A stretch of DNA of 64,000 nucleotides from contig CAVUMR010000001.1 of the NCBI GenBank assembly GCA_963742715.1, positions 682,001 to 746,000 of the forward strand. The letters are read 5' to 3'. Position numbers and translations under genes: made by a program. How positions within the stretch are numbered: position 1 is the stretch's first letter; every line of letters begins with the position of its first letter. Below are positions 7,916 through 16,819 of this stretch, in pieces. The notes beneath the pieces were generated by a model, which was not told the origin of the DNA, ran no database searches, and worked only from the letters and a program-made list of their open reading frames with translations. The DNA is from CAVUMR01 sp963742715. GTDB lineage: Bacteria; Actinomycetota; Actinomycetes; Mycobacteriales; Micromonosporaceae.

Positions 7916-9355
7916 CTAAGGCTTGACGGTCGGCGTTACGGCGGTCGGCTGGGCGGCCGGCTGCACGGCGGTCGGCTGGGCGGCCGGCTCTACGGCGGTC
8001 GGGGGTCGGCCCGGCGGTGAATCCTCGACGGAGACCGGAGCCGACTCGCCGGTACCTGATCTACCAGCAGGTTCGCCCACTTCGGCGGCCGACGGGGGTC
8101 GTGCGGGTAGCCGCAGGGTGAACGTCGAGCCCTCGCCGGGAGTGCTGCACACCGACACCTCCCCGCCGTGGTTGGAGACGATGTGCTTGACGATGGCGAG
8201 GCCCAGTCCGGTACCACCGGTGGCCCGCGAGCGGGCCGGGTCGGCCCGGTAGAACCGTTCGAAGATCCGGTCCAGATCGCGAGCGGCGATGCCCATCCCC
8301 TGATCGGCGACGGTGAGCTCGATGGTCCGCGCCCGGCGGCTCGCCCCGATGGTGACCGTGGTGTGCTCCGGACTGTACGCGATCGCGTTGTCGACCAGGT
8401 TCGCCAGCGCGGTCACCACCTGACCCTCGTCCCCGTACAGGACGAGGCCGCGGGCCGCGCTCGCGTCCAGGTCGATCTCCTTGGCCGCGGCCGCGGTACG
8501 GCTGCGGTCCAGCACCTCGGCCAGGACCCGGTCCACCGCCACCGGCTCCGGGCTCGGCAACGGCCCGGCCCCCTGCAACCGGGACAGCTCGAGCAACTCG
8601 CTGACCAGCCGGCCCAGTCGCCTCGACTCGTGGTTGATCCGGTCGGTGAACCGCCGGGCGGCCTCCGGATCGTCGACCGCGTCGACCAGCGCCTCGGAGA
8701 GCAACTGCAGGGCGCCGACCGGCGTCTTCAGCTCATGACTCACGTTGGCCACGAAGTCCCGGCGTACCCGCGCCAGCCGGTGTGCCTCGGTGATGTCCTC
8801 GACCTCGATCGACACGTACCCGTCGGTCAGGTCCACCACGCAGGCCCGTACGCCGAGCCAGCCACCGGTACCGCGGGGCAGGTCCAGCTCCACGTCCCGG
8901 GTCTCGCCGTCGCCTCGGACCCGACCGGCGAGGGTCCGCAGCACCGCGTGCGCGATCTCCCCGTCCCGTACCAGACCGAGCCGGTGGGCGGACGGGTTGG
9001 CCAGTACCAGCACGTCCCGCGGCCCGACCACGAGCAGGCCGGCGCGGAGCGCCTCCAGTCCGCGCCGGGCCAGCAGCAGTCCGGGCGGCACGACCGGTTC
9101 GGGTGCCGACGCGAGCGTCGCGGCGGCGAGCTGCGCCCGTGGACCGGCCGAATCGGCGGGCTCGGCGTCCAGGTCCCCGGCCGGCCCTGACCCCGCCGCT
9201 ACCGGCCCGGTCGCTGCCGGCGGCGACGACTCTCGTTGCCCACCGAGTCGCCCCCGACCGGTCGGCCGGGTGAATCCCATCCCGACGAGCGCGACCGCCG
9301 CTCCCACGACCGCTCCCACCGCGGCACCAGCGAGCGCCGTCTGCGCCACATCCAC
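7916..9355 (-). CDS. senX3: Sensor histidine kinase SenX3 (phosphate)
   Basis: 479 aa from the GTG at 9355. One N-terminal hydrophobic segment (ALAGAAVGAVVGAAVALVG) is followed by a PAS-like region (about 90-190), the HisKA box with phosphoacceptor H207 (VSHELKTPVG), and an HATPase_c domain (NLVDNAIAYSP, DQGMGIA, GTGLGLAIVKHI). The tail is an unusual repeat of PTAV(Q/E)PAAQ units ending in PTVKP. The GTG is preferred over the upstream ATG at 9433 because TACGAT lies exactly 6 nt before it and the upstream extension overlaps the PHO-box repeats. Operon with regX3; divergent from phoU. Confidence 0.92.
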   Translation of the reverse strand: MDVAQTALAGAAVGAVVGAAVALVGMGFTRPTGRGRLGGQRESSPPAATGPVAAGSGPAGDLDAEPADSAGPRAQLAAATLASAPEPVVPPGLLLARRGLEALRAGLLVVGPRDVLVLANPSAHRLGLVRDGEIAHAVLRTLAGRVRGDGETRDVELDLPRGTGGWLGVRACVVDLTDGYVSIEVEDITEAHRLARVRRDFVANVSHELKTPVGALQLLSEALVDAVDDPEAARRFTDRINHESRRLGRLVSELLELSRLQGAGPLPSPEPVAVDRVLAEVLDRSRTAAAAKEIDLDASAARGLVLYGDEGQVVTALANLVDNAIAYSPEHTTVTIGASRRARTIELTVADQGMGIAARDLDRIFERFYRADPARSRATGGTGLGLAIVKHIVSNHGGEVSVCSTPGEGSTFTLRLPARPPSAAEVGEPAGRSGTGESAPVSVEDSPPGRPPTAVEPAAQPTAVQPAAQPTAVTPTVKP

Positions 9356-9427
9356 GCCCCGATCGTAGGTCGACCGGCACCGGCCGGACCGGACGAACCC
9401 GAGCAGAGGCGACCTACTTTCCGCAAT

Positions 9428-9466
9428 GTTCACCCGGCTGGTAGGCCACGTTCACCCAGGTTCACC
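9428..9466. promoter_or_regulatory. PHO-box-like GTTCACC repeats upstream of phoU
   Basis: Three exact GTTCACC heptamers at 9428, 9450 and 9460 lie between divergent senX3 and phoU. The first two are 22 bp apart (two 11-bp units) and the third follows after 10 bp. A TACCGT hexamer at 9487-9492 is about 20 bp further on, in the phoU direction. GTTCACC direct repeats of about 11 bp are the known core of actinobacterial PhoP/RegX3 binding sites. Binding here is inferred. Confidence 0.75.
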
Positions 9467-9608
9467 TGTGCGACCACCGGGATGCCTACCGTGGCGTTCG
9501 CCAGCTGCGCTTCCGCCCGCCACCGCCGGTCCGCCCGGCCGTCGCTCGTGCCCGCCGCCGCTCGTCAGCCCGGCCATCTCGGTGGCCGACCTTGGAGGAA
9601 CCGAGAAC

Positions 9609-10262
9609 ATGCGCGAGGCGTACCAGGTGGAGCTGGCCGGCATCGGTCAATTGCTGGTCAGCATGGCCGAGGGAGTCGGCGAGGCGATGCAGCGCGCGAC
9701 CACCGCGCTGCTGTCCGCCGATCACGACGCGGCCGAGGCGGTGATCGCCGGAGATGTCGAGATCGACGCTCTGCACGATCAGGTCGAGCAGAGCGCGTAC
9801 CAGCTGCTCGCGCTGCAGGCGCCGGTCGCCTCCGACCTGCGCACGCTGGTGACCGCGCTGCACGTCGCCGCCGATCTGGAGCGGATGGGCGATCTGGCCC
9901 GGCACGTCGCCAAGATCGCGCTGATGCGGTACCCGCAGCCGGCCACCGCACCCGAGCTGTCCGGGGTGTTCGCCGACATGGCGAAGGTGGCCAAGCGCAT
10001 CGCGGTCAAGGTCACCGAGGTACTGGCGGCCCGGGACGCGACCCGTGCGGCAGAGCTCGAACAGGACGACGACGAGATGGACGAGCTGCACCGACGGCTG
10101 TTCGGCATCCTGATCGGCGACTGGCCGCACGGCGTCGAGGCGGCGGTGGACGCGGCGCTGCTCGGGCGGTTCTACGAGCGGTACGCCGACCACGCCGTGA
10201 ACGCGGGCGAGCAGGTCGTGTACCTGGTCACCGGTACCACGCCGCAGACCGTGCAGAGCTGA
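9609..10262 (+). CDS. phoU: Phosphate signalling protein PhoU
   Basis: 217 aa. Two tandem three-helix PhoU repeats are visible: the first around LHVAADLERMGDLARH, the second around GRFYERYADHAVNAGEQV. PhoU links the Pst transporter to the SenX3 kinase and keeps the regulon off when phosphate is plentiful. The ATG at 9609 follows GGAGG at 9593-9597 by 11 nt. An open frame back to 9426 covers the PHO-box region and is not credible. The divergent arrangement with the kinase-regulator pair is the same as the Streptomyces phoU-phoR-phoP locus. Confidence 0.93.
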   Translation: MREAYQVELAGIGQLLVSMAEGVGEAMQRATTALLSADHDAAEAVIAGDVEIDALHDQVEQSAYQLLALQAPVASDLRTLVTALHVAADLERMGDLARHVAKIALMRYPQPATAPELSGVFADMAKVAKRIAVKVTEVLAARDATRAAELEQDDDEMDELHRRLFGILIGDWPHGVEAAVDAALLGRFYERYADHAVNAGEQVVYLVTGTTPQTVQS

Positions 10263-10328
10263 CCCGGCACGGTCCGGCGCGGCCACGGCTGGCGCAAACG
10301 GCCGAGGTAGCGGGCCTGCAGCGGCGGG

Positions 10329-11078
10329 TCAGCGGCCCTGGTTCGCCACCGCCGCCGCGGCCGTGGCGGCCGCCTCCGGGTCGAGGTACTCGCCGCCGCG
10401 CGTGAGCGGGCGCAGCGAGTCGTCCAGGTCGTACCGCAGCGGGATGCCGGTCGGGATGTTCAGCCCGACGATCTCCTCGTCCGAGATCGAGTCGAGGTGC
10501 TTGACCAGCGCCCGCAACGAGTTGCCGTGCGCGGCCACCAGCACGGTCTGGCCGGTGAGCAGGTCCGGGACGATCGCGTCGTACCAGTACGGCAGCATCC
10601 GCTCCACCACGTCGGCCAGGCACTCGGCCGCCGGTCGCAGCTCCGGCGCCAGTCCGGCGTACCGGACGTCATGCGCCTGGGAGTACTCGTCGTCGGGGTC
10701 GATCGGCGGCGGCGGGGTGTCGTACGACCGGCGCCAGCGCATGAACTGCTCCTCGCCGTACTCCTCGAGGGTCTGCTTCTTGTTCTTGCCCTGCAACGCT
10801 CCGTAGTGCCGCTCGTTCAGCCGCCAGTGCCGGCGTACCGGGATCCAGTGCCGGTCGCACCCGTCCAGGGCGAGCTCGGCGGTACGGATGGCGCGGCGCA
10901 GCACCGAGGTGTGCAGCAGGTCCGGCAGCAGGTTGTGCTGGGCCAGCAGTTCCCCGCCGCGACGCGCCTCGGTCTCCCCCTTGGCGCTCAATCCCACGTC
11001 CACCCAGCCGGTGAACAGGTTCTTCGCGTTCCAGTCGCTCTCGCCGTGCCGCAGCAGCACCAGGGTCCCGACGGTCAT
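10329..11078 (-). CDS. gpmA: 2,3-bisphosphoglycerate-dependent phosphoglycerate mutase
   Basis: 249 aa, the normal length for dPGM. The phosphohistidine motif LLRHGESDWN is at residues 7-16, the proton-donor region reads LNERHYGALQG and the second catalytic His is in LVAAHGNSLR. It interconverts 3- and 2-phosphoglycerate in glycolysis. The start is the ATG at 11078, which begins the first strand; a CACTAT hexamer lies 6 nt upstream. It is convergent with phoU, matching the Rv0489 position beside senX3. Confidence 0.93.
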   Translation of the reverse strand: MTVGTLVLLRHGESDWNAKNLFTGWVDVGLSAKGETEARRGGELLAQHNLLPDLLHTSVLRRAIRTAELALDGCDRHWIPVRRHWRLNERHYGALQGKNKKQTLEEYGEEQFMRWRRSYDTPPPPIDPDDEYSQAHDVRYAGLAPELRPAAECLADVVERMLPYWYDAIVPDLLTGQTVLVAAHGNSLRALVKHLDSISDEEIVGLNIPTGIPLRYDLDDSLRPLTRGGEYLDPEAAATAAAAVANQGR

Positions 11079-11226
11079 CCGCTCATAGTGCCGCACCGAC
11101 GGGAACGCGCTGACTTGTACCCGCCGCTACCTTGGCGCGTACGCGGCGGCGACCGGTAGGCAACGTGCCAGCCTCGTCACAGTCCGTTAGCGAATGCCAG
11201 TTCATTCCTTGCAGGAGGTTCGCCCT

Positions 11227-12525
11227 GTGCGTGCCGCGCGGCAGTGGTTCGGCGCGACCACCGGTGGGCTGCCGACGTCCTTCTGGTACCTGTGGACCGG
11301 CACGCTCGTCAACCGGGCCGGCGCGTTCGTCATCATCTTCCTGGCCGTCTACCTGACCCAGGTACGGGACTTCTCCCCCACGTACACCGGACTGGTCATC
11401 GGGTTGAACGGCGCCGGAGGTGCCGTCGGCGTGCTGATCGGCGGCGCGTTGGCGGACCGCTGGGGCCGGCGACCCACCCTGCTGGCCGCGCAGGTCAGCA
11501 CCGCGGCGCTGCTGGTCGCGCTTGGGCTGTCCCGGGAACCGGTCGCGATCGCGGTCATCGCCGGGCTGGTCGGGCTGACCGCCAACGCGGTCCGGCCGGC
11601 CTTCTCGGCCATGATGGTCGACGTGGTGCCGGCCGGCGACCGGCTGCGCGCGTTCAACCTCAACTACTGGGCGATCAACCTCGGCTACGCGGTGGCGGCG
11701 GCGCTGGCCGGCCTGCTGGCCGAGACGAGCTACCTGCTGCTGTTCATCGGCGACGCCTGCACCACCCTCGTGACCGCCGCGATCGTGCTGGCCAAGGTTC
11801 CCGAGTCCCGACCGGCCGCCGCCGCGGTCCGGGCGCCCGGGGCCGGTCCCGGCGGCTTCGCCACCCTGCTGCGCGACCGGGTGTACCTCGCGTTCATCGG
11901 CCTCACCTTCGTGACCGCGCTCGTGTTCATGCAGAACATGTCCACGCTGCCCATCGCGATGCAGGACGACGGGCTCTCCCCGACGACGTACGGCCTGGTC
12001 ATCGGGTTGAACGGCGTTCTCATCGTGGTCGGGCAACTGTTCATCCCGAGGCTGTCCCGCGGGTTCGCCCGCTCCGACGTGCTGACCGTCGGCGCGATCG
12101 TGCTGGCGGCGGGGTTCGGCCTGACCTCGGTCGCGCACACCGCCTGGCTGTACGCGGTGACCGTGCTGATCTGGACGGTCGGCGAGATGCTGCAGGCGCC
12201 GGTCAACTCGACCCTGATCGCGGAACTGTCTCCGACCGCACTGCGCGGCCGGTACCAGGGCGGATTCTCGCTGGCGTACTCCGCGGCCGCGTTCGCGGCG
12301 CCGGTGATCGGTGGCTACGTGCTGGAACACGCCGGCAGTACCGCCCTGTGGCTTGGCTGTCTCGCCGTCGGGCTGGCCGGTGCGGGCGGTCAGTGGGCCG
12401 CCGGTCCGGCCCGGGAGCGCCGGGCGGCCGTGCTCGCCGACGTCACCGGACCGGTCGAGCAGGCCGTGCCGGAACCGAGCGGAGAGCCGGTACCGGCGGC
12501 CGCCGCACCCCCCGCCGCCAGCTAG
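11227..12525 (+). CDS. Major facilitator superfamily transporter
   Basis: 432 aa with about 12 transmembrane segments. The MFS loop 2-3 signature ALADRWGRRPT is present, and the paired element GLVIGLNG occurs in both halves (near 57 and 258), reflecting the internal duplication. Substrate unknown; drug/H+ antiport is the usual annotation for this subgroup. The GTG at 11227 is 9 nt after GGAGG (11213-11217). The C-terminus has a Pro/Ala-rich tail of about 40 residues. Convergent with the YbjN gene, with a 15-bp gap. Confidence 0.85.
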   Translation: MRAARQWFGATTGGLPTSFWYLWTGTLVNRAGAFVIIFLAVYLTQVRDFSPTYTGLVIGLNGAGGAVGVLIGGALADRWGRRPTLLAAQVSTAALLVALGLSREPVAIAVIAGLVGLTANAVRPAFSAMMVDVVPAGDRLRAFNLNYWAINLGYAVAAALAGLLAETSYLLLFIGDACTTLVTAAIVLAKVPESRPAAAAVRAPGAGPGGFATLLRDRVYLAFIGLTFVTALVFMQNMSTLPIAMQDDGLSPTTYGLVIGLNGVLIVVGQLFIPRLSRGFARSDVLTVGAIVLAAGFGLTSVAHTAWLYAVTVLIWTVGEMLQAPVNSTLIAELSPTALRGRYQGGFSLAYSAAAFAAPVIGGYVLEHAGSTALWLGCLAVGLAGAGGQWAAGPARERRAAVLADVTGPVEQAVPEPSGEPVPAAAAPPAAS

Positions 12526-12540
12526 CTCCTGCGCCGCCGG

Positions 12541-13110
12541 CTAGCTCTGGCCAGGATCCGCGCTCTGCTTCCGTTCACCGGGAGCGGCGCTCTGCTTCCG
12601 TTCGCCGGGAGCGGCGAAGTGCGCGAACGCCTTCAGGTTGTCCAGCGGCTCGCCGCGCTTGACCCGCCAGTCCCACTCCCGCCGGATGGCGGCACCGAAG
12701 CCGATCTCGAGCATCGAGTCGAAGTTCTCGTCGGCGTAGCTCAGCACCGAGCCGAGCAGCCGGTCCAACTCGTCGGCGTCGACCGAGTGCAATCCGACCC
12801 GGCCCATCAGGTACACGTCGCCGACCGTGTCGATCGCGAAGGCCACGCCGTACATCCGGGCATTGCGCTGCAGCAACCACTCCCACAACTGTTCGCGATG
12901 CTCGTCCGGCTGGCGCATCACGAACGCCTCGATCCGCAGCGCGTGCTCGCCGACGATCAGGTTGCACAGGGTCTTCAGCTTGTGCGTACCGGGCAGGGTC
13001 ACCGCGTACGACCGCGGACCGGTGCGTTCCCAGTCGAGGTCACGGTCGGTCGCGGTCTGCTCGATCAGCGCGCACACCCGCGGTACGGCGTCGGCCCCGG
13101 CCGCGGTCAC
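12541..13110 (-). CDS. YbjN domain-containing protein
   Basis: 189 aa. The central part (LKTLCNLIVGEHALRIEAF, LLQRNARMYGVAFAID, DVYLMGRVGL) is the YbjN/type III chaperone-like sensory fold found in the gene next to mshA in mycobacteria (Rv0487). Its role is unknown. The GTG at 13110 overlaps the mshA stop by 4 bp (GTGA), so it is translationally coupled to mshA. The last 25 residues include a duplicated AAPGERKQS element, encoded by a 27-bp direct repeat at about 12560-12613, which is likely disordered. Confidence 0.8.
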   Translation of the reverse strand: MTAAGADAVPRVCALIEQTATDRDLDWERTGPRSYAVTLPGTHKLKTLCNLIVGEHALRIEAFVMRQPDEHREQLWEWLLQRNARMYGVAFAIDTVGDVYLMGRVGLHSVDADELDRLLGSVLSYADENFDSMLEIGFGAAIRREWDWRVKRGEPLDNLKAFAHFAAPGERKQSAAPGERKQSADPGQS

Positions 13111-14456
13111 AGCCCGGCGATCCGGCCGGTCGGGGTCAGGTCCAGGTGGTGGGCCCGGTGTTCGGCGACCGTGTCGCGGTATGCCGCGAGCAGTCCACAG
13201 GCGGTACGCGACCAGGAGAACTGCCGGGCGTGCCGGACCGCACCCTCGGACAGGTCGTCCCGCAGCCGCGGATCCGTGAGCAGGCGGGCGATCACGGTCG
13301 CCCAGTCGACCGGATCGTGCCCGTCCACCAGCGCGCCGGACACTCCGTCGTTCACGGCGGTGACGAGGCCACCGACCGCGGCCGCGACCACGGGCGTACC
13401 GCTGGCCTGTGCCTCCAGCGCGACCAGACCGAACGACTCGTTGTAGCTCGGTACGCACACCAGGTCGGCGGCCCGGTACAGCTCGGCCAGGTCGTCGGCC
13501 GGCTGCGCCGGCAGGAACCGCACCTGCTCGCGCACCTCCAGCGACTCGGCCAGCTCGTACAGATGGCGCGGGCGCTCCAGCCCGGTACCGCTCGGGCCGC
13601 CGCAGAAGATCGCGACCACCCGACGGGCGAGCTCCGGTTCCCGGTCCCGCAGCGCGGCGACCGCGCGGAGCAGCACATCCGGCGCCTTCAGCGGCTGGAT
13701 GCGGCCGACGAACAGCAGTACCAGCGCGTCGTCGGGAAGCTGGAACCGGCGGCGGGCGGCAGCCCGGTCAGCCGTCTCCCCCGGTACGAACCGGTCGAGA
13801 TCGACGCCCGGCTGGACCACGGTGACCCGCTCCGGGTCCGCGCCGTACAGGTCGAGCAGCTCGCGCGCCTCGGCGGCGGTGTTCGCCACCAGCCGGTCGG
13901 CCTCGGCGACCACCTGTTCCTCGCCGATCACCCGGGCCCGCGGCTCAGCCGTGTCGCCGTCGGCGAGCTGGGCGTTCTTGACCTTGGCAAGCGTGTGCGC
14001 GGTGTGCAGCAGCGGTACGCCCCAGCGGTCCCGGGCCAGGTAGCCGACCTGTCCGGACAGCCAGTAGTGCGTGTGCACCAGGTCGTACCAGCCGGGCGGC
14101 CGGGTCGCCTCGGCGCGCAGTACGCCGGCGGTGAACGCGCACAACTGGCTCGGCAGCTCCTGCTTGGACAACCCCTCGTACGCCCCGGCGATCACATGCC
14201 GGACGAGTACGCCCGGTGCCAGTTCCACGGTGGGGGGCAGGTCGCTGGAGGTGGCCCGGGTGAAGATCTCGACCTCGACGCCCGCGTCGGCCAACCGCCT
14301 GGACACCTCGGTGATGTACACGTTCATGCCGCCGGCATCGCCGGTGCCGGGCTGCTCGAGCGGCGAGGTGTGCAGCGAGATCGTGGCGATCCGGCGGGGC
14401 AGGCCGGCCGCGGATCGGCTGTGTCGTATGCCAGTCAGACTGCAACTGCCAGCCAC
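13107..14456 (-). CDS. mshA: D-inositol-3-phosphate glycosyltransferase MshA
   Basis: 449 aa GT-B glycosyltransferase (GT4). Diagnostic segments include SPLEQPGTGDAGGMNVYI near the N-terminus, VHTHYWLSG, LLFVGRIQPLKAPD at the domain hinge and the nucleotide-sugar binding ESFGLVALEAQASGTPV. It transfers GlcNAc from UDP-GlcNAc to inositol-3-phosphate, the first step of mycothiol synthesis; mshD, the last step, is 32 kb away in this window. The GTG at 14456 has GAGAGGAG just upstream. The next gene in the operon is the YbjN gene. Confidence 0.95.
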   Translation of the reverse strand: MAGSCSLTGIRHSRSAAGLPRRIATISLHTSPLEQPGTGDAGGMNVYITEVSRRLADAGVEVEIFTRATSSDLPPTVELAPGVLVRHVIAGAYEGLSKQELPSQLCAFTAGVLRAEATRPPGWYDLVHTHYWLSGQVGYLARDRWGVPLLHTAHTLAKVKNAQLADGDTAEPRARVIGEEQVVAEADRLVANTAAEARELLDLYGADPERVTVVQPGVDLDRFVPGETADRAAARRRFQLPDDALVLLFVGRIQPLKAPDVLLRAVAALRDREPELARRVVAIFCGGPSGTGLERPRHLYELAESLEVREQVRFLPAQPADDLAELYRAADLVCVPSYNESFGLVALEAQASGTPVVAAAVGGLVTAVNDGVSGALVDGHDPVDWATVIARLLTDPRLRDDLSEGAVRHARQFSWSRTACGLLAAYRDTVAEHRAHHLDLTPTGRIAGL

Positions 14457-14896
14457 ACCGGCTCCTCTCGTTCAGACGACTCGTCGCGCACGGGGCCTGA
14501 GCGACGCACTGGGACGACGGACCGACCGGAAGCGGCGCGTGGGACCGTCGCGTGGGAGGTGCAGCACGGCGTCGGACGCAGCACGGCGCTCACGAGAAAT
14601 CGGCCAGTCCTGGTCGACAACCGGACCGACCCTTGGAATCTTCCCGAATGATCCCGGCCACCACCGGATCATTCGGCGCGGAGGTGACAAAACAGACGAT
14701 CAGATACCCCAAACCAGCACATTTCGTACCGACAATCAGCGCGACGAATCAACCGTTGTCGTCGGCATACCCAGCCTGGTGCCGTACACACCGCGCGACT
14801 GGTCGATCCGGAGCCTCGTGTCCCGGTCGAACCCCGGTCGAGCACGGGTCCCGGCCCGGTGCGCGACCGGCCCAGGTACGGCAGGATCTACAGGTC
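14457..14896. other. Divergent promoter region of mshA and the SDR gene
   Basis: 440 bp with no supported coding sequence. The mshA ribosome binding site is at its left end. The part from about 14690 to 14770 is clearly richer in A/T than the surroundings and is the likely promoter area. I see no repeat, no tRNA and no convincing small ORF. Confidence 0.5.
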
Positions 14897-15655
14897 ATGG
14901 CTGACCGTCCGCTTGCTGTCGTCACCGGAGCTTCCAGTGGGATCGGCGCCGCCACCGCGCGCCGGCTCGCCGCCGACGGATGGCACGTCGTGGCCGCCGC
15001 CCGCCGGGTGGAGCGGATCACCGACCTGGCCAAAGAGGTCGACGGTACCGCCGTCGCCTGCGACATCACCTCCGACGAGCAGGTGGCCACGCTGCGGGAC
15101 GCGGTGGCCGGGCTGGGCGAGCCACGGCTGCTGGTGAACAACGCCGGTGGCGCCCTCGGCGCCGACCCGATCGCGGCCGCGCGGACCGACGACTGGCAGT
15201 GGATGTACGAGGTGAACGTGCTCGGCACCCTGCGGGTCACCCAGGCGCTGCTGCCCGGACTGCTCGCGTCGGGCGCCGGCACGATCGTGCTGATGGGATC
15301 GACCGCCGGGCACGTCGTGTACGAGGGGGGCGGCGGGTACACCGCGGCCAAGCACGCCGAGACCGCGATGGCCGGCACCCTGCGACTGGAGTTGGCCGGC
15401 CGTCCGGTACGGGTCATCGAGATCGCACCCGGGCTGGTCAAGACCGACGAGTTCGCGGTGGTGCGGTTCCGCGGTGACGCGCAGGCGGCAGCCAAGGTGT
15501 ACGAGGGGGTCGAGGAGCCGTTGACCGCCGAGGACATCGCCGACTGCGTCGCGTGGTGCGTGAGCCGGCCGCAGCACGTGAACATCGACCGGATGGTGGT
15601 ACGCCCGGTCGCCCAGGCCGCACAGCACAAGCTGCACCGCGGCCCACTCAAGTAG
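14897..15655 (+). CDS. Short-chain dehydrogenase/reductase
   Basis: 252 aa. The classical SDR features are present: the cofactor motif VTGASSGIG (about 9-17), LVNNAGG (about 84-90), catalytic Ser in MGSTAG and YTAAKH (Y-x3-K). Arg residues after strand 2 (AARRVERI) suggest NADP(H). Substrate unknown. The same gene type (Rv0484c) sits near mshA in mycobacteria. The ATG at 14897 starts the first strand; the longer open frame upstream is not supported. Confidence 0.88.
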   Translation: MADRPLAVVTGASSGIGAATARRLAADGWHVVAAARRVERITDLAKEVDGTAVACDITSDEQVATLRDAVAGLGEPRLLVNNAGGALGADPIAAARTDDWQWMYEVNVLGTLRVTQALLPGLLASGAGTIVLMGSTAGHVVYEGGGGYTAAKHAETAMAGTLRLELAGRPVRVIEIAPGLVKTDEFAVVRFRGDAQAAAKVYEGVEEPLTAEDIADCVAWCVSRPQHVNIDRMVVRPVAQAAQHKLHRGPLK

Positions 15656-15844
15656 CCCGGGCGCGGCACAACCCGCACGGCGGCCCGCTCGGGCGCGGTA
15701 CAAGCCGCGCCCAGGCCCCATTCGCCACTAGCCGAAGCACGGTCCGCTCAGGTCGGCCCCGGCCTCCGGCCGGCCGTATTTCCGGTGTTTTTTCCTGGTA
15801 ATCGTGAAAGTTTTTGCCGCCATGTCAACAATGCGTGGAACCCA

Positions 15845-15874
15845 TTGACATCGGTGTGACCTTTTACCTACTGT
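15845..15874 (+). promoter_or_regulatory. Sigma70-type promoter of the first secreted M15-like gene
   Basis: TTGACA (15845-15850) and TACTGT (15869-15874) are separated by 18 bp. The spacer and downstream leader closely resemble the promoter of the paralogue at 16703. The leader contains GTAGGTAGGTAGCGC, also shared in part, and runs about 85 nt to the GTG at 15966. The preceding 190 bp after the SDR stop hold a GC-rich hairpin-prone stretch and a T-run near 15790. Confidence 0.7.
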
Positions 15875-15965
15875 GCGGCATAACGCACCGTCTGCGTAGG
15901 TAGGTAGCGCGAGGGTGGTGGTGCCCCAATTACGACCCCCCTCGCATCGACTGGGAGGTCGCCCC

Positions 15966-16475
15966 GTGCTCAGACACAGCCTTCGCCTCAGCGTCAAAGC
16001 CCTGTTCGTCACCATGGTCGCCGGCGCCGCCGCGCTGCTCATCAGCCCGTCGGCCGCCAGCGCGGTCGGCCAGTCCGACGCCGCGAACCAGTTCCGCAAC
16101 GCCGGTGTCACCTGGTCGTCCAGCGGTGGCTGCACGACCCGTAGCAACCCGCACTGCACCTCGTTCGAGGGCATCCGGCAGTCGACGATCACCGGCGTGA
16201 TCACGCTCAAGCACGCCAGCGGCTGCGCCATCAACATCACCGGTGGCACCGAGGTCGGCCACGCGTCCGGCACCTACAGCCACTACAACGGCTACAAGGT
16301 CGACATCAGCAAGTACACCTGCATCGGCAACTACATCAAGAGCGCTTTCACCCGGATCGCGAACCGGGGCGACGGCTACGCGCAGTGGCAGGCCGCGTCC
16401 GGCAACATCTACTGCGACGAGGGCAGCCACTGGGACATCACGTACTACTCCTGCGGTTGCATCGCTCCTGAGTAG
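15966..16475 (+). CDS. Secreted M15-like (Hedgehog/DD-peptidase fold) protein, copy 1
   Basis: 169 aa with a Sec signal peptide (hydrophobic 11-28, cleavage likely after ASA-V33). The mature part has eight Cys and the segment SHYNGYKVD: H106-x2-G109-x3-D113, the zinc-ligand pattern of M15-type peptidases, followed by H155-W-D157 (EGSHWDITYY) where M15 enzymes have their last His. It may cut peptidoglycan peptides, but the last ligand motif differs (HWD rather than HxH), so activity is uncertain. The GTG at 15966 follows GGGAGGT. About 70% identical over the mature region to copy 2, 340 bp downstream. Confidence 0.65.
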   Translation: MLRHSLRLSVKALFVTMVAGAAALLISPSAASAVGQSDAANQFRNAGVTWSSSGGCTTRSNPHCTSFEGIRQSTITGVITLKHASGCAINITGGTEVGHASGTYSHYNGYKVDISKYTCIGNYIKSAFTRIANRGDGYAQWQAASGNIYCDEGSHWDITYYSCGCIAPE

Positions 16476-16512
16476 TTCCGCAGCGGTACCAGCACAGCCG
16501 CACCGGCACGCC

Positions 16513-16546
16513 ACGGGCGGCCGACCCGATCGGGTCGGCCGCCCGT
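16513..16546. terminator. Perfect 34-bp palindromic terminator
   Basis: A 17-bp perfect inverted repeat (ACGGGCGGCCGACCCGA and its complement) starts 38 bp after the stop of the first secreted gene. Downstream, about 16565-16655, are three or four degenerate copies of a GGCGTCGCAC-containing unit of unknown meaning. Confidence 0.75.
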
Positions 16547-16702
16547 CGCCGTCTGTCCGGTGCTCGCCCAGCGGCGTCGCACCAACCAGCGTGTCTCAGA
16601 GCAGCGGCGTCGCACCCACCAGTGGCGTCGCACTGACCGGCGGCGTCGACCGGCGGCACGCGTGAAGGTATTTAACGTGCATAGGTGAGTAATTGAAGGC
16701 TG

Positions 16703-16732
16703 TTGACATACTTTGTCCCTTTTGCCTACTCT
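16703..16732 (+). promoter_or_regulatory. Sigma70-type promoter of the second secreted M15-like gene
   Basis: TTGACA (16703-16708) and TACTCT (16727-16732) with an 18-bp spacer. The spacer end (CCCTTTTGCC) matches the copy-1 promoter (GACCTTTTACC) and both are followed by ATAACGCA and GCGTAGGTAGCGC. The promoter was therefore duplicated with the gene and kept. Confidence 0.7.
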
Positions 16733-16819
16733 GCCGCAATAACGCATCCGCGTAGGTAGCGCACCAGGCCGGGATGCCCGCCGTTCCGATCCGATGCGCC
16801 GGACTCGGAGGTCCGCCCC

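Noticed and set aside
7916..9433. Longer SenX3 starting at the ATG at 9433
   Set aside because: The extra 26 residues overlap the PHO-box repeats and are not hydrophobic; the GTG at 9355 has a TACGAT box exactly 6 nt upstream.
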